A stretch of 64,000 nt of DNA from contig NZ_AP025171.1 of the NCBI RefSeq assembly GCF_003402535.2, forward strand, positions 2,418,001-2,482,000, given 5' to 3'. Positions 1 to 7,773 of this stretch are shown here, piece after piece. A program made the translations under genes and the position numbers. Origin of the DNA: Cupriavidus sp. P-10 (GTDB lineage: Bacteria; Pseudomonadota; Gammaproteobacteria; Burkholderiales; Burkholderiaceae). Numbering within the stretch: the stretch's first letter is position 1; every line of letters begins with the position of its first letter. The notes beneath the pieces were generated by a model. The model saw nothing but the letters and a program-made list of their open reading frames with translations, did not search any database and was not told the DNA's origin.

Positions 1-777
1 CGTGCCGCTTGCCGGCTGTGCCACCACGCGCGCATTGAGCTGGTAGCGGCGCGCCGCCGAGTGGTCGCGGTAGCCGTCGGTCTGGTAAGTCCAGGCATCG
101 AGCGAGCCGCCCAGGCGCTCGTTGCCACCGGCCAGCGCCACGCCAGCCTGCCACTGGCCGTCCGAGCCGAAACCGGTCGACGCGCGCGCAGTGAAGCCGT
201 CCCTGGGTGGATCGGGCGTGAACACCTGCACCACACCGCCGGAGGCATTTCCGTACATCTGTGCAAACGGGCCGCGCAGCACCTCGACGCGGCCGGCGTT
301 GGCCAGGTCGGCGGTGGAAGCCTGCCCCTGCCCGTCAGGCATGGTCGCGGGGATGCCGTCGACGTAGAGCCGCACGCCGCGCACGCCAAACGTCGAGCGC
401 GTGCCGAAGCCGCGCACCGCCAGCTGCAGGTCCTGCGAATAGTTCTGCCGGTCGCGCACGGCCACGCCCGGGACCCCGGCCAGCACTTCCGACAGGTTCA
501 CCAGCGGCGTGGCGCTGCGCAGCGGATCGACCGGCACGCTGTCCACCGCGGCGGGCGCATCGAAGCGGCGCTGCTCGCTGCGGGTGGCGCTGACCACGAC
601 GTCGGGGAGGGTTTCGCCAGTGGCGGCGGCTACCGCACTGTCCGGCGCATCGGCGGCGCGTACCCCGGCGCATGTGAGCAGCAAGGCGGCCAACGCCAGC
701 GCCCTGGGCACCGGCACAGCGGCGCAAGGACGGCGCTGAAGCCTGGCCGACAAAGGTTGCGTGCCGCCTGGTCTCAT
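1..777 (-). CDS. TonB-dependent outer-membrane receptor, N-terminal part (cut by window edge)
   Basis: The open frame runs from an ATG at 777 to the window edge (259 codons), so only the N-terminal portion is present. A signal-peptide-like hydrophobic stretch lies at about residues 22-42, followed by a TonB-box-like segment (LPDVVVSAT, about residue 57) and a plug domain with the usual motifs, including RGFGTRSTFGVRG, YVDGIP and VEVLRGPFAQMYGN. Receptors of this family import siderophores, cobalamin or other scarce ligands across the outer membrane using TonB energy. The ligand cannot be told from the plug alone. The gene is divergent from the wrbA-like gene. No clear ribosome binding site is visible before the ATG. 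Confidence 0.93.
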   Translation of the reverse strand, partial: MRPGGTQPLSARLQRRPCAAVPVPRALALAALLLTCAGVRAADAPDSAVAAATGETLPDVVVSATRSEQRRFDAPAAVDSVPVDPLRSATPLVNLSEVLAGVPGVAVRDRQNYSQDLQLAVRGFGTRSTFGVRGVRLYVDGIPATMPDGQGQASTADLANAGRVEVLRGPFAQMYGNASGGVVQVFTPDPPRDGFTARASTGFGSDGQWQAGVALAGGNERLGGSLDAWTYQTDGYRDHSAARRYQLNARVVAQPASGT

Positions 778-1082
778 GGTTGTCGGGGGGCGCAGGGCAC
801 GGGTGTAGGTGCCGCAACTTTATCGCGTCCCGGGGTGCATTTCCATGGCAGCCACTGCGGGGAAAACCCGGTGTACCGGTGCCCGGGCGATCGCGCGGCA
901 GGAGCGCGAACGCTTGTTCATAAATTTTCAACGACTTGTTTCACGAACGGCCCCTCGAGGGTCCGGCGGCCTGCCTAAACTCTCTTCACCGGCCGATGCA
1001 AGCCAACGCACAAAGCAAAACCCGCTACAGCGCAACGCAGCAAACGGTCATTCAGATTTTTAAAATCAAGGGACTAGACACC
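778..1082. other. Divergent intergenic region
   Basis: About 305 bases separate the receptor from the flavoprotein gene. The stretch around 911-940 is clearly richer in A+T than its surroundings and is the likeliest promoter zone for one or both genes. No convincing Fur box, riboswitch or open frame was found. Confidence 0.5.
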
Positions 1083-1703
1083 ATGCATACCCAATCCACC
1101 CGCGTCGCCATCGTCTACCACAGCGGCTACGGCCACACCGCCAGGCAGGCCCAGGCCGTCGCCCGCGGCGCCGGCAGCGTGGCGGGCGCCGAAAGCCTGC
1201 TGATTCCGGTGGAAGACATCGACCAGCATTGGGACACGCTGGAGCAGGTCGATGCCATCATCTTCGGCGCGCCGACCTACATGGGCAGCGCCTCGGCGCA
1301 GTTCAAGGGCTTCATGGACGCCACCTCGCGCAATGTCTTCGCCAAGGGCGGCAAGTGGGCCAACAAGGTCGCGGCCGGTTTCACCAACGCCGCTTCGCGT
1401 TCGGGCGACAAGCTGGCCACGCTGCAGCAGATGGCGATCTTCGCGGCGCAGCACGGCATGCATTGGGTCAACCTGGGCCTGCCGCCGGGACACAACAACT
1501 CCAAGTCGACCGAAGACTCGCTGAACCGCCACGGCTTCTTCCTGGGCGCCGCCGCGCAGTCCAACGCCGATGAAAGCGCCGACGTGGTGCCGCCGCTGGC
1601 AGACCTGCGCACCGCCGAGCACCTTGGTGCGCGCGTGGCCGAAGTGGCGCAGCAACTGGTCGCAGGCCGGCGCGCGCTGGCGGAGCTGAAGCAGGCCGCC
1701 TGA
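1083..1703 (+). CDS. WrbA-like flavodoxin-fold NAD(P)H:quinone oxidoreductase
   Basis: The protein has 206 residues, the usual size for the WrbA/flavodoxin family. It begins with a flavodoxin beta-alpha turn (VAIVYHSGYGHTARQA) that binds FMN phosphate, then has IIFGAPTYMGSASAQFKGFMD, the typical flavin-contacting loop. Family members reduce quinones by two electrons at the cytoplasmic side and protect against oxidative stress. The start was chosen at the ATG preceded by AAGGGA at good spacing; an upstream in-frame ATG at 936 would add 49 residues with no flavodoxin character. A strong terminator follows the gene, so it looks monocistronic. Substrate specificity is not resolvable; a general flavodoxin-family oxidoreductase remains possible. 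Confidence 0.9.
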   Translation: MHTQSTRVAIVYHSGYGHTARQAQAVARGAGSVAGAESLLIPVEDIDQHWDTLEQVDAIIFGAPTYMGSASAQFKGFMDATSRNVFAKGGKWANKVAAGFTNAASRSGDKLATLQQMAIFAAQHGMHWVNLGLPPGHNNSKSTEDSLNRHGFFLGAAAQSNADESADVVPPLADLRTAEHLGARVAEVAQQLVAGRRALAELKQAA

Positions 1704-1735
1704 GCTTTCTCCACGCCCTGCGCGTGAACTGCCTG

Positions 1736-1762
1736 CCGGCCCTTCGGGGCCGGTTTGCATTT
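1736..1762 (+). terminator. Rho-independent terminator of the flavoprotein gene
   Basis: A perfect 7-bp stem (CCGGCCC / GGGCCGG) closes a stable TTCG tetraloop and is followed by TTTGCATTT. It lies 33 bases past the stop codon and separates this gene from the nrdD promoter. Confidence 0.85.
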
Positions 1763-1864
1763 CTGGAAGCCGTGCGCTGCGCCAGCCGGAATGCCCCGAC
1801 CACCAACATGGCTTTGCGCCCGCGCAAGCGCCGTCCCCCGCCGGCCAGGTGCCGGTCATGCCGG

Positions 1865-1878
1865 TTGACAGCCATCAA
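1865..1878 (+). promoter_or_regulatory. FNR/Anr-type box upstream of nrdD
   Basis: The sequence TTGAC-AGCC-ATCAA differs from the FNR consensus TTGAT-N4-ATCAA at one base. It sits about 95 bases before the nrdD start, an expected place for oxygen-responsive activation of an anaerobic reductase. The -10 element and transcription start were not fixed, so the class of activation is open. Confidence 0.75.
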
Positions 1879-1915
1879 CCCGGGCGCAGAACACCCGACT
1901 TCGGCAACTCATGAC

Positions 1916-1929
1916 CACTATATGTAGTG
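1916..1929 (+). promoter_or_regulatory. NrdR box 1
   Basis: CACTA-TATG-TAGTG is a perfect 5-bp-arm palindrome matching the NrdR core (consensus ACACWATATATWGTGT). NrdR represses ribonucleotide reductase genes when dATP is high. The second box starts exactly 31 bases downstream, the usual paired spacing of about three helical turns. Confidence 0.8.
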
Positions 1930-1946
1930 CTAATCTGCGCAGCACA

Positions 1947-1960
1947 CACTACATAAAGGG
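1947..1960 (+). promoter_or_regulatory. NrdR box 2 (degenerate), overlapping the nrdD ribosome binding site
   Basis: CACTA-CATA-AAGGG keeps the left arm of box 1 but has a diverged right arm. Its left arm is 31 bases from that of box 1. The right arm runs into the AAAGGGG ribosome binding site, so the divergence may be forced by the need to keep that site. Confidence 0.65.
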
Positions 1961-1966
1961 GTAAGC

Positions 1967-3742
1967 ATGCGCGACGCAGTGCAAACCGGCACGCCGACGG
2001 CACCGCCTGGCGGGCAGGTCGACGTGGCCAGCGCCATTGAGGAATACCTGGCCCAGCGCGACTGGCGCGTGCGCGCCAACGCCAACCAGGGCTACAGCCT
2101 GGGCGGGCTGATCCTGAACGTCGCCGGCAAGGTCACGGCCAACTACTGGCTATCGCATATCTTCAGCCCGGAAGCCGGGCAGGCGCATCGCGACGGCGAC
2201 CTGCATATCCATGACCTCGACATGCTTTCCGGCTACTGCGCCGGCTGGTCGCTGCGGCAGTTGCTGGCGGAAGGCTTCAACGGGGTGCCGGGCAAGGTCG
2301 AGGCGAATCCGCCGAAGCATATGTCGGCCGCTGTCGGCCAGATCGTCAATTTCCTCGGCACGCTGCAGAACGAGTGGGCCGGCGCGCAAGCGTTTTCCAG
2401 CTTCGATACCTACATGGCGCCGTTCGTCCGGCACGACCGCATGGACTACCGCGCGGTGCGCCAGGCGATGCAGGAGCTGGTGTTCAACCTGAACGTGCCG
2501 AGCCGCTGGGGCACGCAGACGCCGTTCACCAACCTCACCTTCGACTGGACCTGCCCGCAAGACCTGGCCGGCCAGGTGCCGTATATCGCCGGCGTGGAAC
2601 TGCCGTTCACCTACGGCGAGCTGCAGCCGGAGATGGACATGATCAACCGCGCCTACATCGAGGTGATGATGCAGGGCGATGCGCGCGGGCGCGCCTTTAC
2701 CTTCCCGATCCCCACCTACAACATCACGCCGGACTTCGACTGGGACCATCCCAACGCCGAGCCGCTGTTCGAAATGACGGCGCGCTACGGGCTGCCCTAC
2801 TTCCAGAACTTCATCAATTCCGACCTGGAGCCGCACATGGTCCGCTCCATGTGCTGCCGCCTGCAGCTGGACCTGCGCGAACTGCTCAAGCGCGGCAACG
2901 GCCTGTTCGGCTCGGCCGAGCAGACCGGCTCGGTCGGCGTGGTCACGGTCAACTGCGCGCGCCTGGGCTACCTGCACCGGGGCGACGAGGCCGGGCTGAT
3001 GGCGGCACTGGACCGCCTGCTGGCGCTGGGCCGCGACGTGCTGGAAGACAAGCGCCGCGTGGTGCAGCACTACATCGACGCGGGGCTGTATCCCTATACG
3101 CGCCGCTATCTCGGCACGCTGCGCAACCACTTCAGCACGCTCGGCGTCAACGGCGTCAACGAGATGATCCGGAATTTTTCCGGTGATGCCGATGACATCA
3201 CGACGCCGGGCGGTCACGCCATGGCATTGCGGCTGCTCGACCATGTGCGCGCGCGCATCGGCGAATTCCAGGAAGCGACCGGCCATCTCTATAACCTGGA
3301 GGCAACCCCGGCCGAAGGCACCACCTACCGCTTCGCGCGCGAGGACCGCAAGCGCTGGCCGGACATCCTGCAGGCCGGCACGGCCGAGCAGCCTTACTAC
3401 ACCAACTCCAGCCAGCTCCCGGCCGGCTACACCGACGACCCGTTCACCGCGCTGTCGATGCAGGAAGCGCTGCAAGGAAAGTACACCGGCGGCACCGTGC
3501 TGCACCTGTACATGAACGAAGCCCTCTCCAGCGCGCAGGCTTGCAAGGCGCTGGTCCGGCGCGCGCTGTCACGCTTTCGCGTGCCGTATATCACCGTCAC
3601 ACCCACCTTCTCGATCTGCCCGAAGCACGGTTACCTGAGCGGGCGCCACGAGTTCTGTCCCCGGTGCGATGCCGAACTGCTGGCACGCATCCCAGCCGCG
3701 GCCAGCGCGCCGCAAACCCAACCTGAAGAGGAGCTCTCATGA
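1967..3742 (+). CDS. nrdD: Class III (anaerobic) ribonucleoside-triphosphate reductase, catalytic part without glycyl-radical tail
   Basis: The 591-residue protein aligns with the NrdD barrel: DLHIHDLDMLSGYCAGW (Cys91) and RSMCCRLQLD (Cys296/297, position of the thiyl-radical cysteine). It has no ATP-cone domain at the N-terminus; the barrel starts near residue 30. Near the C-terminus a zinc-site-like set is visible (C551, H554, C564, C567), but the protein then ends in a polar tail with no RVxGY glycyl-radical motif. That motif is in the next gene, whose ATG overlaps this stop (ATGA). The enzyme would reduce NTPs to dNTPs in the cytoplasm without oxygen. A strong AAAGGGG site supports the start. 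An FNR-like box and paired NrdR boxes precede it. Confidence 0.95.
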   Translation: MRDAVQTGTPTAPPGGQVDVASAIEEYLAQRDWRVRANANQGYSLGGLILNVAGKVTANYWLSHIFSPEAGQAHRDGDLHIHDLDMLSGYCAGWSLRQLLAEGFNGVPGKVEANPPKHMSAAVGQIVNFLGTLQNEWAGAQAFSSFDTYMAPFVRHDRMDYRAVRQAMQELVFNLNVPSRWGTQTPFTNLTFDWTCPQDLAGQVPYIAGVELPFTYGELQPEMDMINRAYIEVMMQGDARGRAFTFPIPTYNITPDFDWDHPNAEPLFEMTARYGLPYFQNFINSDLEPHMVRSMCCRLQLDLRELLKRGNGLFGSAEQTGSVGVVTVNCARLGYLHRGDEAGLMAALDRLLALGRDVLEDKRRVVQHYIDAGLYPYTRRYLGTLRNHFSTLGVNGVNEMIRNFSGDADDITTPGGHAMALRLLDHVRARIGEFQEATGHLYNLEATPAEGTTYRFAREDRKRWPDILQAGTAEQPYYTNSSQLPAGYTDDPFTALSMQEALQGKYTGGTVLHLYMNEALSSAQACKALVRRALSRFRVPYITVTPTFSICPKHGYLSGRHEFCPRCDAELLARIPAAASAPQTQPEEELS

Positions 3743-3912
3743 ATACCGAATCGCGCCAGCCAGCCACGCCGGCCCTCGATCCCGCCCTGCGTACCCGCTG
3801 CGAGGTCTGGACCCGGGTGATGGGCTACCACCGGCCCGTTACGTCCTTCAACACCGGCAAGCAGGGAGAGTTCAATGAGCGGCGTTTCTTCACTGAAAGC
3901 GCCTGTCGCTGA
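3739..3912 (+). CDS. Separate 57-residue glycyl-radical subunit of NrdD
   Basis: This small gene encodes the missing C-terminal piece of NrdD: VWTRVMGYHRPV (radical glycine expected at Gly29), then FNTGKQGEF, the standard ending of class III reductases. Its ATG overlaps the nrdD stop in ATGA, a GAGGAG ribosome binding site lies just upstream inside nrdD, and its 3' end overlaps nrdG by 38 bases, so translation looks coupled. NrdG would place the radical on Gly29, and the peptide would dock into the large subunit. Cys21 may complete the zinc site whose other ligands are in the large protein. The start, overlap and motif are seen; the two-chain assembly is inferred. A sequencing frameshift is unlikely because both reading frames end and begin cleanly. 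Confidence 0.88.
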   Translation: MNTESRQPATPALDPALRTRCEVWTRVMGYHRPVTSFNTGKQGEFNERRFFTESACR

Positions 3913-4654
3913 CGGCCCCTGCCTCCCGGCCCGCGCCACGGTGGCCGTACCCGTGCCCGCGCCGGCGGCCGCCGCGTCATTGCGCGGCGGGCCGGCGCTG
4001 GCCGGGCTGGTGCCGTTCTCCAGCGTGGACTGGCCCGGACAGCTGGCGGCGGTGCTGTTTATCGCCGGCTGCCCGTGGCGCTGCGGCTATTGCCACAACG
4101 CCCACCTGCAGCGGCGCCATGCGGCCTATGCCTGGCCGTCGGTGCTGGACTGGCTGGCGACCCGCGCCGGGCTGCTCGACGGCGTGGTGTTTTCCGGCGG
4201 CGAGCCGCTCAGCGAAGCGCGCCTGCCGGAGCTGGCCAGGGCGGTGCGCGCACTCGGTTTCAGGGTGGGGCTGCATACCGCCGGCATCTATCCGCGCCGG
4301 CTCGCCGCGCTGTTGCCGCAACTGGACTGGGTCGGGCTGGACATCAAGGCGGATTCCGCCGGCCACGATGCGCTGGTCGGACGGCCCGGCGGCCTGGCGC
4401 GCGTGCAGGCCAGCCTGGCGCTGCTGCTCGGCGCCGGCCTTCCATTCGAATGCCGGACCACGTGGGATCCCGCCTGCCTCAGCGAGCCGCGCTTGCTGGC
4501 GCTGGCACGCTCGCTGGCCGCGCAAGGCGTGCGCCGCTATGCCGTGCAGGCCTGCCGGACCGGCACGGCCACGGTGCCTGGCGCATCGTTGAGTGCGCCG
4601 GCGCGCGAGGCGCTGGCGTCATGGTTCGAGACGTTCTGCTACCGCGAAGGGTGA
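3875..4654 (+). CDS. nrdG: Anaerobic ribonucleotide reductase activating enzyme (radical SAM)
   Basis: The 259-residue protein carries the radical-SAM cluster motif C66-x3-C70-x2-C73 (GCPWRCGYCHN) and the SAM-binding SGGEP segment about 40 residues later. NrdG cleaves S-adenosylmethionine to make the stable glycyl radical on NrdD. It is the last gene of the nrdD operon. The chosen ATG has GGGAGAG ahead of it and overlaps the preceding small gene by 38 bases. The first 40 residues are Ala/Pro-rich and unlike the family core, so translation could begin a little later. The length fits longer NrdG proteins of this lineage. Confidence 0.93.
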   Translation: MSGVSSLKAPVADGPCLPARATVAVPVPAPAAAASLRGGPALAGLVPFSSVDWPGQLAAVLFIAGCPWRCGYCHNAHLQRRHAAYAWPSVLDWLATRAGLLDGVVFSGGEPLSEARLPELARAVRALGFRVGLHTAGIYPRRLAALLPQLDWVGLDIKADSAGHDALVGRPGGLARVQASLALLLGAGLPFECRTTWDPACLSEPRLLALARSLAAQGVRRYAVQACRTGTATVPGASLSAPAREALASWFETFCYREG

Positions 4655-4822
4655 GCCGGGCCGCCTGAGCGTGCCGTTTGCGCCAGCCTGCAAATAATTC
4701 CCTAAAGCCCCGCCTTCCGGCGTCGATAACCGTAGGTTGAGGCGTCAAGCGTGCGGGCCGGCAAACCGGCACCGCCCCGGCGCCGAAACGGCCGACTTGG
4801 AAAGCTGGGGAACGGAGGAGAC

Positions 4823-5926
4823 ATGCAGAACCTGGGGATACGGATAAGAATTGGCGCGGCGTTTGGCGCCATGTGGGCATTGGCTGCGGTCGGCATCGCG
4901 ATCGCACTGCCGCGCATGCAGGGCGCCGGCGACGGCAACGCACGCAACCTGCTGGTGGCGCTTGGCGTGGCTGGATTGGGCGTGGCGGTGGCGGCTACCT
5001 GGGCGCTGGCGCGCAGCATCGAGGCGCCGCTGGCCGAAGCGGTCTATATCGCCGAAACGGTGGCCGCCGGCGACCTGAGCCAGGACTTCGAAACCGAGCG
5101 CGGCGGCGAGTTCGGCCGGCTGCTGGGCGGGCTGGGCGAGATGGAAGACATGCTCACCGACCTGGTGACGCGCATCAAGGCCGCTACCGATTCCATCGGC
5201 GCGGCCTCGCACCAGATCGCCGCCGGCAATACCGACCTGTCGCAGCGCACCGAGGAACAGGCCGCCTCGCTGCAGCAGACCGCTGCCAGCATGGGCGAGC
5301 TGACCGCGATGGTGCGCCAGAATACCGAACGCGCACGCGCGGCCAATGGCCTCGCGGAAGCCGCATCCGGCATCGCCGAGCGCGGCGGCGAGGTGGTCGG
5401 CAACGTGGTCCAGACCATGTCAGCGATCAGCGCCAGCTCGCGCAAGGTCACCGACATCATCGAAGTGATCGAAGGCATTGCCTTCCAGACCAACATCCTG
5501 GCACTGAATGCCGCGGTGGAAGCGGCGCGCGCCGGCGAGCAGGGCCGCGGTTTCGCGGTGGTGGCGGGCGAGGTGCGCACGCTGGCGCAGCGCAGCGCCG
5601 CGGCGGCCAAGGAGATCAAGCAGCTGATCGATGCCTCGGTGCAGCAGGTGGACAGCGGCTCGGCGCTGGTGGGACAGGCCGGCGAGACCATGCATGAGAT
5701 CGTGCAATCGGTCAGCCGCGTCACGGCGCTGCTGGGCGAGATCACCGTGGCGTCGGAGCAGCAGAGCGCGGGGATCGCGCAGGTGAATGAAGCGGTCGCG
5801 CAGATGGACAGCGTGACGCAGCAGAACGCGACGCTGGTGGAGCAGGCGGCCAGTGCGTCGAGTGCATTGGCGGGGCAGGCAACGGAACTGCAGCAGGTGG
5901 TGGGGGAGTTCAAGCTGGACGCTTGA
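4823..5926 (+). CDS. Methyl-accepting chemotaxis protein without a periplasmic sensor domain
   Basis: The protein has 367 residues. Two membrane segments (about 8-29 and 38-60) are separated by only about 10 residues, so there is no periplasmic ligand domain. A HAMP-like region follows, then a long coiled-coil signalling domain with the conserved hairpin tip ([20 protein letters not shown]) that contacts CheA/CheW. Such receptors usually sense through the membrane, HAMP or partner proteins. The start was set at the ATG behind GGAGGAG; an upstream in-frame ATG (4751) adds 24 basic residues without support. No che genes are adjacent. Confidence 0.92.
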   Translation: MQNLGIRIRIGAAFGAMWALAAVGIAIALPRMQGAGDGNARNLLVALGVAGLGVAVAATWALARSIEAPLAEAVYIAETVAAGDLSQDFETERGGEFGRLLGGLGEMEDMLTDLVTRIKAATDSIGAASHQIAAGNTDLSQRTEEQAASLQQTAASMGELTAMVRQNTERARAANGLAEAASGIAERGGEVVGNVVQTMSAISASSRKVTDIIEVIEGIAFQTNILALNAAVEAARAGEQGRGFAVVAGEVRTLAQRSAAAAKEIKQLIDASVQQVDSGSALVGQAGETMHEIVQSVSRVTALLGEITVASEQQSAGIAQVNEAVAQMDSVTQQNATLVEQAASASSALAGQATELQQVVGEFKLDA

Positions 5927-5976
5927 GCAGGAATTGAGGCGAGTATTCCGGCCCGACGGCACTGCGAATGTTGTCG

Positions 5977-6002
5977 CCCCTCTCCCGCAAGCGGGAGAGG
6001 GG
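5977..6002. repeat. Intergenic palindrome, CTCTCCCGC family, copy 1
   Basis: A perfect inverted repeat with 12-bp arms (CCCCTCTCCCGC / GCGGGAGAGGGG) and an AA loop lies between the convergent chemoreceptor and aminotransferase genes. Related palindromes occur at 8599-8620 and 13090-13107. There is no T-run, so it is not a classical terminator, although it could stop or stabilise convergent transcripts. Confidence 0.8.
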
Positions 6003-6065
6003 AGCAAGCCGATGGCATGGGATCTGTCTTAAGCTTTCCCACGCAGCCTTTGCCGCGCTAATGCC

Positions 6066-7409
6066 TTACACCGCCGCGGCCACCCCCGCCGGCAGCACCG
6101 TCTGCACCGCCTCGGCAAAGCGCCCCACGATATCGTCGATATCCTGCGCGGTGCAGATAAACGGCGGCGCAAACAACACGTGGTCGCCGCGCACGCCGTC
6201 CACCGTGCCACCCATCGGATAGACCAGCAACCCATTCTGCATCGCAGCCGATTTCAGCCGCGCATGCGTCTTCAGCGCGGGATCCAGCGTTGCCTTGCTG
6301 TCGCGGTCCGCGACAAACTCCACGCCGACGAACAGCCCCCGCCCGCGCACGTCGCCCAGGTTGGGATGCTCGCCCAGCGCCTCGCGCAGCCGCGCGCGCA
6401 GTTGCTCGCCGCGGGCCAGCACATTGGCCAGCAGCTTGTCTTCGGCAATCGTGCGCTGCACCGCCAGCGCCGCCGCGCATGCGGTGGCGTGGCCGATGTA
6501 GGTATGGCCGTGCTGGAAGAAGCCGCTGCCGCCGACGATGGCGTCATAGATGCGGCGCGTCGACAGCATTGCCCCGATCGGCTGGTAGCCGGCACCAAGG
6601 CCCTTGGCGATGGTGACGATATCCGGCACCACGCCATCCTCTTCGCACGCGAACAGGTAGCCGGTGCGGCCCATGCCGGACATGACTTCGTCCAGGATCA
6701 GCAGCACGCCGTACTTGTCGCAAACGGCGCGGATGCGCTTGAGGTAGTCGCCCACCGGCGGCACCGCGCCGGCGGTGGCACCGACCACCGTCTCGGCGAC
6801 GAACGCGGCGACGGTGTCCGGCCCCAGTTCCAGGATCCTGGCTTCCAGCTCATCCGCCAGCCGCTGTGCGTACTGCGCATCGGTCTCGCCCGCCTGCTGG
6901 TCGCGGTAGGCGTAGCACGGTGACACGTGGTGCGCCGGCACCAGCAGCGGCAGGAACGGCTCACGCCGCCAGGCATTGCCGCCGATCGCCAGCGCGCCGA
7001 GCGTATTGCCGTGATAGCTCTGGCGACGCGCGATGAAATGGCGGCGGCTCGGCTGGCCCACCTCGACAAAATACTGTCGCGCCAGCTTCAGCGCCGATTC
7101 CACGGCCTCGGAGCCGCCGGAGACGAAATACACGTGGTCGAGATCACCCGGCGCGGCTTGCGCCAGCGTTTCGGCAAGCGTCTCCGACACCTCGGTGGTG
7201 AAGAACGAGGTATGCGCGTAGGCGATGGTATCGAGCTGCGACTTGATGGCCTCGATCACGCGCGGGTGCGCATGCCCAAGGCACGATACGGCGGCGCCGC
7301 CGGAGGCATCGAGGTAGCGCCTGCCTTCGCTGTCGATCAGTTCGATCCCCTCCCCAGCAACGGCGACGGGCAGTTTCTGGCGCGGATTGCGATGGAATAC
7401 GTGGGTCAT
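6066..7409 (-). CDS. Class III PLP-dependent aminotransferase
   Basis: The 447-residue protein is a fold-type I, class III aminotransferase. It shows the cofactor-phosphate region (FVSGGSEAVESALKLA), the LLILDEVMSGMGRTG motif with Asp240, and the PLP lysine Lys269 in AKGLGAGYQPIGA. Relatives transaminate omega-amino acids, taurine, putrescine or similar substrates; the exact substrate cannot be read from the sequence. The start (MTHVFHRNPRQ) was chosen because the family fold begins here; the frame is open much further upstream but without family similarity. No strong ribosome binding site is seen. It is divergent from the SRPBCC/ArsR pair. Confidence 0.92.
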   Translation of the reverse strand: MTHVFHRNPRQKLPVAVAGEGIELIDSEGRRYLDASGGAAVSCLGHAHPRVIEAIKSQLDTIAYAHTSFFTTEVSETLAETLAQAAPGDLDHVYFVSGGSEAVESALKLARQYFVEVGQPSRRHFIARRQSYHGNTLGALAIGGNAWRREPFLPLLVPAHHVSPCYAYRDQQAGETDAQYAQRLADELEARILELGPDTVAAFVAETVVGATAGAVPPVGDYLKRIRAVCDKYGVLLILDEVMSGMGRTGYLFACEEDGVVPDIVTIAKGLGAGYQPIGAMLSTRRIYDAIVGGSGFFQHGHTYIGHATACAAALAVQRTIAEDKLLANVLARGEQLRARLREALGEHPNLGDVRGRGLFVGVEFVADRDSKATLDPALKTHARLKSAAMQNGLLVYPMGGTVDGVRGDHVLFAPPFICTAQDIDDIVGRFAEAVQTVLPAGVAAAV

Positions 7410-7589
7410 GATGGTGTTGAGGTGGCAGTGCCTTGCCGCGCGTCTGGGGGCGCGCGGCGGATGAAGGCGTTTGCCGGACTGGTGGCCAGCATCAAGGCCA
7501 ACCCCGGCAGGGCGCCTCCGGCACCTGAGCGGCCAGAAGGAATGCCTTCGGCGGGCAGGCATCCGCAGTATGGGCCAGCCCCGGAGCAA

Positions 7590-7615
7590 ATGCAACATTT
7601 GTTTCTCAATTGCAT
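7590..7615. promoter_or_regulatory. Inverted repeat ATGCAA-N14-TTGCAT, possible second operator
   Basis: The same half-site as the operator at 7726-7745 occurs here in inverted orientation with a longer spacer. It lies about 110 bases upstream of the following operator and about 180 bases upstream of the aminotransferase start, so it could serve either gene. Only the shared half-site supports this. Confidence 0.4.
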
Positions 7616-7698
7616 AGATAGAAACGGTCGTTTCCCCACGCCCTTGCGACCTCGACCGCTGGAAACGCCGCTGGCCCCGGCAACCAGCAACCATCTGG

Positions 7699-7727
7699 TT
7701 GCCTTTTCCGCCCCGGTCTCCTAACAT
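7699..7727 (+). promoter_or_regulatory. Sigma70-type promoter of the SRPBCC/ArsR operon
   Basis: TTGCCT (7699-7704) and TAACAT (7722-7727) match four of six bases each of the -35 and -10 consensus and are 17 bases apart. The -10 element overlaps the left arm of the palindrome at 7726-7745, as expected for a repressor site. Confidence 0.55.
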
Positions 7728-7745
7728 GCAACCACAACGTTGCAT
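7726..7745. promoter_or_regulatory. Candidate ArsR-family operator
   Basis: ATGCAAC-N6-GTTGCAT is a perfect inverted repeat with 7-bp arms, 28 bases before the SRPBCC start codon and overlapping the proposed -10 element and start of transcription. ArsR-family repressors bind such imperfect palindromes and usually control their own operon. The link to this ArsR protein is inferred from position. Confidence 0.6.
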
Positions 7746-7773
7746 ATCAACCCCCTGAAACAGGAGACCGGAC

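Larger units (their letters stand above)
7410..7773. other. Divergent control region between the aminotransferase and the SRPBCC/ArsR operon
   Basis: This 364-base gap contains no supported gene. It holds two inverted repeats that share the half-site ATGCAA(C) and a promoter for the rightward operon, listed separately. The second half is clearly richer in A+T than the first. Confidence 0.6.

Noticed and set aside
800..905. Cobalamin-riboswitch-like words (CCGCAACT, GCCACTG, GCAGGAG) upstream of the flavoprotein gene
   Set aside because: The words are on the strand of the flavoprotein gene, not of the TonB receptor, and the core order and conserved B12 box are not complete. Chance is more likely.
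5989..6002. Palindrome at 5977-6002 as a classical terminator
   Set aside because: The stem is strong but neither side is followed by a run of T.
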